A DNA stretch of 64,000 nucleotides from Thermophilibacter provencensis (GTDB lineage: Bacteria; Actinomycetota; Coriobacteriia; Coriobacteriales; Atopobiaceae), in contig NZ_JAUDEA010000001.1 in NCBI RefSeq assembly GCF_030372065.1, positions 1 through 64,000 on the forward strand. Reading direction: 5' to 3'. Below are positions 58,499 to 64,000 of this stretch, piece after piece. Numbering within the stretch: the first letter of the stretch is position 1; every line of letters starts with the position of its first letter. The position numbers and the translations under genes are program-made. A model generated the notes under the pieces. The model ran no database searches. It was not told where the DNA came from and worked only from the letters and a program-made list of their open reading frames with translations.

Positions 58499-60390
58499 GC
58501 TCGCTCGCCCTTCCCCGGCCCCTCGCCGCGTCGCTCGGCGCGACGGCGGACGAGCTGCGCCGTGATGGCAAGCGCGATCTCCGATGGCGTGACGGCACCG
58601 ATGGCCAGGCCAATGGGCATGGCAACGGCGTCGATGCGCTCTTGCGGCACGCCGGCAGCGGCGAGATGCTCGCGCGCGAGGGCGGCCTTGCGGCGACTGC
58701 CAATGCAGCCCACGTAGGCGGGCTGGATGTCGCGGGTCAGCACGGCGAGAAGAACCGTCTCGTCGTAGGCGTGCCCGTGCGTGAGAACGACGACGGAGTC
58801 GTACGGGGCAATGGTGGCGCTTGCAGCAAGCTCGTCAAACGAGCCGCAGGTCACGGACGCTGCCTGCGGCAGGCGCTCGCACGTGGCAAGCTCCGGGCGG
58901 TCGTCGTAGACGTGGACCTCAAATCCCGCGGCGGCGGCAAGCCCCACCAGGGCCGCACCCACATGCCCGGCGCCAAAGACGTGCAGGCGGCTCGTCGCGG
59001 AGGCGGTCTCGCGGTAGGTCATTGTCGTCTCGTCCCAGCTGGGGTGAGCGGGGCACGGCGCTGCGGAAAGGGTCAGCGTTGGCGCAGCTGGGCTGTCCCA
59101 GCGCTCCTCCACGGACACGGCCTCCCCGCGCTCGAGCGCATCTCGCACGGAAAGAAGAATGGGCAGGTCGTCGGCTGTGAGCGTGCGGACGGCGAGTAGG
59201 GCGTCCCCACCGCAGGCCATCGCGTCGCCAGTGTGGTACCACTCGAGGACGGGCGCGGAGCCAGCCTGAGCCGCGCGAGCGCGCTCGATGGCGAGCTGCT
59301 CGATCGCTCCCCCGCCAACGGTGCCGATGAGCTGGCCGTCCGCCGTCACGGCAAGGCGCGCGCCCTCGTGGCGCGGCATCGACCCGCTTGTGGCGAGCAG
59401 GCTCGCCAGCCCAACGTGGCGGCCGACGGCGAGCTCGGCCACAAGCGCGGAGACGAAGCCCGCGTCCGAGAACGAGCCGTTTAGGGGCGGCGTGTGGACG
59501 GTTTTCTCGGTAGAAACGTCCGGAACCTGCCCGCTAGTGGCTGCGGGCGGCGTGCGGACGGTTTCGGCGCCGGAAACGTCCGGAACCCGCCCGTTCTTCT
59601 CGGCAAGCACACCAGAGAGGGCGAGAATGGCCTCCAAAACGCCACCGCCCACAGCGAGCGCCTTGTCAGACGAGCTCTTGATGTACTCCGGGTGGCAGCG
59701 CGGGTCAACGTCACCGGACTTCATGCCCTTGCGCACGGGAACGCCCGCCTGCAGGAGCCCCCGCACCACGCCGTCGATAGTGGCGCGCATGGGCTCGCCG
59801 GCCACCGTGGCGCACACGTCACCGGCCGCCACCTGCGCGCCGATCTCCACGCACGGCTCGAAGACGCCGTCCGCCGGCGCGCGCATCACACGCTCCCCCG
59901 CGTAGCCACCGATGAGCCCGGGCACCGCCGTATTGGGGATCGGAGAGCCCTCGTAGTAAACGCGCCCCAGGTAGTGGCCGCGCATCGTCTCCACAGCGGC
60001 GTCGCAGTCCTCGCGCGCGGTGAATCCGGGCCCCACGCCGATCACAATGGGTGCCATGTCGCGCGCGGTGCCGAGGTTGCGCTTGGCCAGGATGGCGTCA
60101 ACCAGCACGTCCGGCGCGAGGCCGCGCACGCAGGAGGCCTCCGGGTCCACGAGCACAGCAACGTTGCCCGCGGCCACGACGGCACGCGCCGCAGCGGCGT
60201 CCGCGCAGAGCACACCGCGCACGTCCTCCACGCGGACTTCTCCCAGGCGGATGGCTTCCGAGAAGCACACGGTGCGCCGGATGGACGTGGGCACCGCGAG
60301 GTCGCACATCACGACCTGCATGCCCGCGCGGTACAGGCGCAGGGCGATGCCCGAGGCAATGTCCCCTGCTCCTCGAATCACGACCAACAT
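58495..60390 (-). CDS. YqeB (EF2563 family) - XdhC fusion, selenium-dependent molybdenum hydroxylase accessory protein
   Basis: 631 aa. Residues 1-262 are YqeB/EF2563-like (MLVVIRGAGDIASGIALRLYRAGM, VVIGVGPGFTAREDCDAAVETMRGHYLGRV), found only with selenium-dependent molybdenum hydroxylases. Residues about 304-631 are XdhC (SLLATSGSMPRHEGARLAVTADGQLIGTVGGGAIEQLAIERA, then the Rossmann LHVFGAGHVGAALVGLAA and GCIGSRRKAALAREHL). XdhC inserts sulfurated molybdenum cofactor. The joint, residues 264-303, is a 20-residue unit repeated twice, encoded by the 60-bp tandem repeat at 59481-59600. Normally the two are separate genes. First gene of the transporter operon, behind a ModE-like site. Confidence 0.9.
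   Translation of the reverse strand: MLVVIRGAGDIASGIALRLYRAGMQVVMCDLAVPTSIRRTVCFSEAIRLGEVRVEDVRGVLCADAAAARAVVAAGNVAVLVDPEASCVRGLAPDVLVDAILAKRNLGTARDMAPIVIGVGPGFTAREDCDAAVETMRGHYLGRVYYEGSPIPNTAVPGLIGGYAGERVMRAPADGVFEPCVEIGAQVAAGDVCATVAGEPMRATIDGVVRGLLQAGVPVRKGMKSGDVDPRCHPEYIKSSSDKALAVGGGVLEAILALSGVLAEKNGRVPDVSGAETVRTPPAATSGQVPDVSTEKTVHTPPLNGSFSDAGFVSALVAELAVGRHVGLASLLATSGSMPRHEGARLAVTADGQLIGTVGGGAIEQLAIERARAAQAGSAPVLEWYHTGDAMACGGDALLAVRTLTADDLPILLSVRDALERGEAVSVEERWDSPAAPTLTLSAAPCPAHPSWDETTMTYRETASATSRLHVFGAGHVGAALVGLAAAAGFEVHVYDDRPELATCERLPQAASVTCGSFDELAASATIAPYDSVVVLTHGHAYDETVLLAVLTRDIQPAYVGCIGSRRKAALAREHLAAAGVPQERIDAVAMPIGLAIGAVTPSEIALAITAQLVRRRAERRGEGPGKGERA
59481..59600. repeat. 60-bp tandem repeat with internal palindrome at the YqeB/XdhC joint
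   Basis: Two copies in exact 60-bp register. The second contains GGCGGCGTGCGGACGGTTTC and GGAAACGTCCGGAACC, which fold on each other; the first is diverged in the loop (TTCTCGGTAG). In frame they encode GRVPDVSGAETVRTPP and GQVPDVSTEKTVHTPP. Confidence 0.9.
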
Positions 60391-60407
60391 CTGAGAAACC
60401 CCCTCTT

Positions 60408-60437
60408 CAGCGTTATATTTTTGAAAATGTAACGCTG
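60408..60437 (-). promoter_or_regulatory. ModE-like operator upstream of the YqeB-XdhC/transporter operon
   Basis: The dyad contains CGTTATAT, eight bases, then ATGTAACG, flanked by complementary bases (CAG/CTG). The ModE site of the E. coli modABC promoter has the same half-sites with the same eight-base spacing (CGTTATAT-N8-ACATAACG). It lies between a TAGAAT -10 candidate (about 60445-60450, minus strand) and the start codon, a repressing position. No modE gene is in the window. Confidence 0.6.
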
Positions 60438-60564
60438 TACGTCATTCTAGGTCTTTCTTCTGGTTAGTATACCTCACAAAAAGTTTGGCCCTTTCGCAAT
60501 GCGGCGAGCGGCCCGACTGCCAACCCCAGCGGTTGCCCTGCCCCGCCAAGCGGCGCTGCCTGGA

Positions 60565-60667
60565 GGGTATGTACACTATTGCAGTTTTGATGTGCTTCTC
60601 GCAACGCCCTGACCTGCGGTTCTTCTCGCCGGTCTGCCGAGAAAGACTTTAAACTGTGTACATACCC
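60565..60667. repeat. 103-bp fold-back element, copy 2
   Basis: Ends GGGTATGTACAC (60565-60576) and GTGTACATACCC (60656-60667) are perfect complements and the stem continues with AGTTT/AAACT. The interior CAACGCCCTGACCTGCGG and TTCTTCTCGCC matches the element at 38126-38231. It occupies the 287-bp gap between the YqeB-XdhC promoter and the desulfurase stop. Confidence 0.8.
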
Positions 60668-60677
60668 CAACGCGCAG

Positions 60678-61826
60678 TCACCCCGCGGCAATCTCGCGGA
60701 CCGCGGCGGCTGCCACATCAACCTCTTCTTCCGTGTTAAACCAGCCGCAGCTCAGTCGAACAATGCCCCGCCGCTCGGTCCCCAGGGCGCGATGCATGAG
60801 CGGCGCGCAGTGAGCACCGGCGCGACAGGCTATCCCCCAGCCCGCGGACAGCGCGTCGGCAACCTCGGCGGAGTCCAGGCCGTCCACGTTGAGCGCCACG
60901 ATGGAGCCGCAGCGCTCGGGCGCCACAGGCCAGCCGCCGTAGACCGTCACGCCCGGCACGTCGCGCACACCCTCCCACAGTCGCCGCGCCAGCTCGTGCT
61001 CGCGAGCGCCCACCGCCGCGGGCCCACCGTTCTTCTCGATAAACGCTATTCCGGCAGCTAGGCCCGCAAGGCCGTGCGCGTTGAGCGTCCCCGCCTCCAT
61101 GCGCGTGGGCCACTCCTGCGGATGTCGGCGCTCAAATGAGTGCACGCCGGAGCCGCCCTCGGCCCACGGCCGCATGCCTATGCCCTCTGCCACCGCCATG
61201 CCACCCGTACCCTGCGGACCCATGATGCCCTTGTGCCCGGTGAAGCACACCACGTCAATGTCCATGGCAGTCATGTCCAGCGGCACGGCTCCGGCGGTCT
61301 GCGAGGCGTCTACCAGCACAAGAGCGCCCGCGGCATGCGCGATCTTGGCCACGCGGGCCACGTCCACGAGGTTGCCCGTCACGTTGGAGCCGTGCGTCAC
61401 CGCCACAAGGCGCGTGCCCGGCGTGACCAGGCGCTCAAGCTCCTCCATGTTGAGAAACCCGTGCGCGTCGCAGCCGGCGTAGGCAACCTCAACCCCCCGC
61501 TCGTCCGCAAGGCGCGCGAGCGGGCGCAGCACGGAATTGTGCTCGAGCACCGTGGTCACCACACGGTCCCCCGGCCCCACCAGCCCGGACAGCGCCGCGT
61601 TGAGGGCAGCGGTGGAGTTTGCCGAGAAGCACACGTGGTCGGCGCGCGGACAGCCCAGAAGAGCCGCCACCGCCTCGCGGCAGCGCAGCACCACGCGCCC
61701 CGCGTCGAGCGCGCCCGCCGAGGCCCCGCGGCCCGCGTTGCCAAGCGAGCCCATCGCCTCCACGACGGCGTCCACGACCTCCTGCGGCTTGCGCATCGTC
61801 GTCGCCGCGTTATCGAGATAGATCAT
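60678..61826 (-). CDS. Class V aminotransferase-type cysteine desulfurase (selenium/molybdenum cluster)
   Basis: 382 aa from the ATG at 61826 (a GTG nine bases upstream is possible). PLP enzyme: IYLDNAATTMRKPQEVVDAVVEAMG, internal aldimine Lys in VVCFTGHKGIMGPQGTGG, catalytic Cys in WGIACRAGAHCAPLMHRALGT. It belongs to the desulfurase subfamily that travels with YedF, DUF3343 and YqeB, where it may release sulfur or selenium for the molybdenum cofactor. Same strand as DUF3343, YedF and the dehydratase genes upstream. Confidence 0.93.
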   Translation of the reverse strand: MIYLDNAATTMRKPQEVVDAVVEAMGSLGNAGRGASAGALDAGRVVLRCREAVAALLGCPRADHVCFSANSTAALNAALSGLVGPGDRVVTTVLEHNSVLRPLARLADERGVEVAYAGCDAHGFLNMEELERLVTPGTRLVAVTHGSNVTGNLVDVARVAKIAHAAGALVLVDASQTAGAVPLDMTAMDIDVVCFTGHKGIMGPQGTGGMAVAEGIGMRPWAEGGSGVHSFERRHPQEWPTRMEAGTLNAHGLAGLAAGIAFIEKNGGPAAVGAREHELARRLWEGVRDVPGVTVYGGWPVAPERCGSIVALNVDGLDSAEVADALSAGWGIACRAGAHCAPLMHRALGTERRGIVRLSCGWFNTEEEVDVAAAAVREIAAG

Positions 61827-61849
61827 CGACCCCACGTCCTTCTCGCAAA

Positions 61850-61878
61850 TGTTACGAAGGGACTGTCCCTTCGTAACA
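61850..61878. repeat. GGGACTGTCCC hairpin forming the DUF3343 stop
   Basis: Perfect 14-nt arms TGTTACGAAGGGAC and GTCCCTTCGTAACA around a single T at 61864. The DUF3343 reading frame runs into it and ends at a TAA within its left arm. One GTCCTTCTC motif lies 6 bp away. Confidence 0.9.
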
Positions 61879-62127
61879 ACGGAACTCGAGGAGCTCGATC
61901 ACGGTCATGGCCTCCACGGGCACGCCGTCGGCGGCCAGCGCGGCAGCCAGCTCCTCGCGAGCCTCCGGCGCCGTCTTCCACGCCAGACCGCAGCCAGCGG
62001 AGATCTCGCCGGGCACCGGGATCATCCGCCCACCCAGGCCGCGCCGCTCGCAGCACTCCTCACATGACATCGCAGCCGCCGTGGTGGGAAACGTCACCAC
62101 CAGAGACGGCACCCGCACGCGCGCCAT
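61852..62127 (-). CDS. DUF3343 protein
   Basis: 91 aa. VVTFPTTAAAMSCEECCERRGLGGRMIPVPGEISAGCGLAWKT is the standard DUF3343 sequence, a small protein with a conserved Cys in SAGCGLAW, proposed to be a thiol or persulfide carrier in selenium-dependent molybdenum hydroxylase clusters. The last residues YEGTVPS are encoded by the palindromic element at 61850-61878, which also supplies the stop. Natural family members end near IELLEF. Confidence 0.88.
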   Translation of the reverse strand: MARVRVPSLVVTFPTTAAAMSCEECCERRGLGGRMIPVPGEISAGCGLAWKTAPEAREELAAALAADGVPVEAMTVIELLEFRCYEGTVPS

Positions 62128-62146
62128 CGCCCGTCGCCCGCCGGCC

Positions 62147-62788
62147 CTACGGCCTCACCACGAGGCTCGCGCCGGTGAGCCGCTGCGCGATCACGTACAT
62201 GTTGGTGACCTCGCCCACGGCCAGCGTGTCCGCAATGCCGTAGTGGTCGAGGCAGGTGCCGCAGGTGAGCACCTCCACGCCGGAGGCCGCAAGGCCGCGC
62301 AGGTCCTCGAGCGCCGCCGAGCCCTCGCAGCTGAGATGCGCGCCGCCGTTGTAGAGCAGCACGCAGGCCGGCAGCTCGTCGAGCTGCGTGAGCGAGTAGA
62401 CGAAGCTCCCCATGAGCTTCTTGCCGAGGACGTCGTCGCCGACGCCCATGCACTCGGAGGTGATCGCCACCACCACGTTCTTGCGCGCAGCTGCCGCGCC
62501 CGGCACCGGCACCTCGCACGTAGCCGACTCCGCCTCTGCGTCGCTCACGCCCAGCGCCACGGACGTGGTCACGGTCACGCGCCACTCCTTCTCGCCCAAC
62601 CGCTCGCTCGCCACCGTGCAGCCCTTGCCCTCGCCCATGCGCGTGAGGTTCTGCACCGCGATCTCGTTGTCCACAAGGGTCTCCACGCTGCCCGGGCCCG
62701 CGAGCGCGCCCAGCGCCTTGAGGGTTCGCACCACGGGGATGGGGCACGCCTCGCCCCGCGCGTCAATCGTGAGCACCGTCTCTGCCAT
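62147..62788 (-). CDS. yedF: Selenium metabolism protein YedF (TusA-DsrE-like)
   Basis: 213 aa from the ATG at 62788 (GGGAGACAAC upstream). N-terminal TusA/SirA fold with the Cys in DARGEACPIPVVRTLKALG (about 15). C-terminal DsrE-like half: VVAITSECMGVGDDVLGKKLMGSFVYSLTQLDELPACVLLYNGGAHLSCEGSAALEDLRGLAASGVEVLTCGTCLDHYG with two further Cys residues. Known to co-occur with selenium use (SelD); selD is not in the window. Likely partner of the desulfurase in moving selenium or sulfur. Confidence 0.93.
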   Translation of the reverse strand: MAETVLTIDARGEACPIPVVRTLKALGALAGPGSVETLVDNEIAVQNLTRMGEGKGCTVASERLGEKEWRVTVTTSVALGVSDAEAESATCEVPVPGAAAARKNVVVAITSECMGVGDDVLGKKLMGSFVYSLTQLDELPACVLLYNGGAHLSCEGSAALEDLRGLAASGVEVLTCGTCLDHYGIADTLAVGEVTNMYVIAQRLTGASLVVRP

Positions 62789-62860
62789 GTTGTCTCCCAT
62801 CCGGCCCGTCCGGGCCTCGCTCAGCGGGCGAGAAGAACCTCAACCCGCGTCTCGTACAGC

Positions 62861-63646
62861 CTACTCCAGCTCCTGCGCCACGAGCGCTGCGCCAATGGCG
62901 CCGGCGAAGCGCGCCTCCGGGCATGTGCTCACGCGCGCGCCGAGCTTCTCGCCCAGCAGCTCGACCACTAGCTCGTTGTCGCAGAGCCCGCCCGTGAGAT
63001 AGTACGGCGTCGCGCCACCCGCAGACCCCACGAGCGTTGCCACGCGGCCAACAACGCTCTCGATCACGCCGCGCGCGATGTTCTCCCGCGGCTCCCCGCG
63101 GCCCACGAGGCTGATGACCTCGCTTTCCGCAAACACGGTGCACATGCTCGTGATCTGCGTCGGCTCGCCCGCGCGCGCCAGCGCCGAGAGCTCGCCGTGG
63201 GACACGCCCAGACGATCCGCCATGATCTCCAGAAACCGACCGGTTCCCGCCGCGCACTTGTCGTTCATCACAAACTTGGCCACGCGAGCGCCGCGCAGGC
63301 GAATCACCTTGGTGTCCTGGCCGCCCACGTCGATCACGGTGCCGTCGGCCCCAAAGAGCCACGCGGCGCCGCGGCCGTGGCAGGTGATCTCGGTCACAAC
63401 CTTGTCCGCATACGGCACCGCCACGCGTCCGTAGCCCGTTGCCACCACGCGCGTGCCGAACGCGGAAAAGGGGCTGTCTCCCTTCCACGTCTCGAGCGCT
63501 GCGCGAGCGCGCCCGGCAGCATCCACGCTGGAGAAGCCCGTGGGCATGAGCTCGGTGCGCACGAGCTTACCGCCCGCATCCACCACGGCGACCTTCGTGG
63601 CCGTGGAGCCGATGTCAACGCCTATGCCCAGGCGCCCAGCCGGCAC
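62861..63646 (-). CDS. 2-hydroxyacyl-CoA dehydratase activator-type ATPase (BadF/HgdC family)
   Basis: 261 aa from a GTG at 63646. ASKHA-fold ATPase with GIGVDIGSTATKVAVVD, VIDVGGQDTKVIRL, two cluster Cys residues in MNDKCAAGTGRFLE (about 126-139) and TSMCTVFAESEV. A homodimer would share one 4Fe-4S cluster and drive electrons to its partner with ATP. The loop ETWKGDSPFSAFG near 52-64 is encoded by a decayed GGG-CTGT-CCC palindrome. Followed on the left by YedF and led on the right by a dehydratase-type subunit gene. Confidence 0.92.
   Translation of the reverse strand: MPAGRLGIGVDIGSTATKVAVVDAGGKLVRTELMPTGFSSVDAAGRARAALETWKGDSPFSAFGTRVVATGYGRVAVPYADKVVTEITCHGRGAAWLFGADGTVIDVGGQDTKVIRLRGARVAKFVMNDKCAAGTGRFLEIMADRLGVSHGELSALARAGEPTQITSMCTVFAESEVISLVGRGEPRENIARGVIESVVGRVATLVGSAGGATPYYLTGGLCDNELVVELLGEKLGARVSTCPEARFAGAIGAALVAQELE
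63464..63486. repeat. Decayed GGGACTGTCCC-like hairpin inside the activator gene
   Basis: GGAAAAGGGG-CTGTCT-CCCTTCC keeps most of its stem pairing. In frame it encodes WKGDSPF, the same GDSPF as at the end of the ABC ATPase (56623 copy). It falls in a variable loop of the activator family. Confidence 0.5.
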
Positions 63647-63661
63647 GTCCTTCTCGCCTCC

Positions 63662-64000
63662 CTACAGCGTCTCAATGAACGCGGCGATGCGCGTCTCGAG
63701 CTGACCCATATCACCGGCGGAGTAGTCGGTCTCCACCTTCATGTACGGGATGCCGGCGCCCTCAACGGCGCGCTCCACGCGCGCGGACTCAACGTTGAAG
63801 GTGTGGCACGCCGTGAGCACGCACTCGATCACGCCGTCCACCTGGTACTTCTTGGCCATCTCGAGCGTTGCGGCAAAGCGGTCGTCGTTGGGGGTCATGA
63901 CGGAGCAGTTGATCTTGAGGTAGCGCTCGGCAATGGCCCGCAGGATGTCTGGCGCGTCCTCGTCCACCATGAAGCGGTTGGTTCGCTCGCCAGAGCAGTC
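63662..64000 (-). CDS. 2-hydroxyacyl-CoA dehydratase-family subunit (HgdB/BcrC-like), 5' part outside window
   Basis: The frame runs off the right edge; 113 C-terminal residues are visible, beginning [19 protein letters not shown]. Typical family end: [83 protein letters not shown], in which Cys of LTACHTF is a cluster ligand. It stops 15 bp before the activator start and is its probable electron acceptor. In selenium clusters this pair lacks a matching CoA-transferase, so its substrate is unclear. Confidence 0.9.
   Translation of the reverse strand, partial: DCSGERTNRFMVDEDAPDILRAIAERYLKINCSVMTPNDDRFAATLEMAKKYQVDGVIECVLTACHTFNVESARVERAVEGAGIPYMKVETDYSAGDMGQLETRIAAFIETL

Noticed and set aside
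61826-63655. GAGAAGGAC as simply a Shine-Dalgarno sequence
   Set aside because: Only two of at least 32 copies stand directly before a start codon (63647 and 61836), with poor spacing for the nearest GTG; most are inside genes or in the other orientation.
1-64000. tRNA, rRNA or CRISPR array
   Set aside because: No cloverleaf with CCA-side consensus, no rRNA-like stretch and no evenly spaced direct repeats were seen. The only tandem repeat is the two-copy 60-bp unit at 59481.

Overview
The window is a high-GC (roughly two-thirds G+C) bacterial chromosome segment. Gene content (TPP-controlled thiamine operon, selenium/molybdenum hydroxylase accessory genes, secreted proteins ending in DUF5648-type repeats, many small toxin-antitoxin and XRE genes, PTS beta-glucoside locus) and strong SD sites fit an anaerobic actinobacterium of the class Coriobacteriia, perhaps near Olsenella/Atopobium. 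That placement is an inference from style and gene set. No rRNA or tRNA gene was recognised and no CRISPR array was seen.

Layout. 0-7 kb: a transglutaminase-type membrane protein (5' end cut by the window), a secreted repeat protein, htpG and a spermidine-synthase-like protein. 7-17 kb: yaaA, then a TerB_N protein, a BrxD-like ATPase and a large SF2 helicase (a candidate DNA-defence/processing set, interrupted by an antisense lipoprotein gene), a CAP-domain secreted protein and a C39-like peptidase. 17-30 kb: a VanRS-like two-component system, then an accessory stretch with four toxin-antitoxin pairs (Phd/RelE, HigBA, DinJ/PemK, DinJ/GNAT), alkD, small lipoproteins, a nonsense-broken XRE membrane protein, and a guanidine-III riboswitch in front of a truncated SMR transporter gene fused tail-to-tail with a DMT transporter gene. 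30-43 kb: an orphan FtsX permease, a beta-glucoside PTS operon with GH1 glycosidase, GntR regulator and ROK kinase, a frameshifted flavodoxin-like gene, HxlR, AKR, hydrolase and LysR genes. 43-50.5 kb: thiamine synthesis operon thiC-thiS-thiF-thiG-thiH-tenI-thiE-thiD under a TPP riboswitch. 50.6-54 kb: YtrA-type regulator with its ABC transporter and a membrane protein. 54-64 kb: a molybdenum/selenium module with DUF364, THEP1, a FecCD-type ABC transporter, a YqeB-XdhC fusion, cysteine desulfurase, DUF3343, YedF, and a 2-hydroxyacyl-CoA dehydratase activator/subunit pair. A ModE-like operator stands upstream of the YqeB-XdhC/transporter operon, which argues for molybdate or tungstate as the transported ion.

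Beneath the genes lie several repeat systems. A 9-mer GAGAAGRAC (reverse GTYCTTCTC) occurs at least 32 times, about thirty times the random expectation, in genes and between them and in both orientations. Short hairpins with the core GGGACTGTCCC sit exactly at gene 3' ends, sometimes forming the stop codon and the C-terminal residues. A second class of roughly 85-225 bp elements has self-complementary ends whose sequence differs from copy to copy. Two more repeat structures lie in frame inside genes, one between helicase domains and one at the YqeB/XdhC fusion joint. These repeats, the TerB/BrxD/helicase set and the ModE-linked fusion operon are the parts most worth following up.
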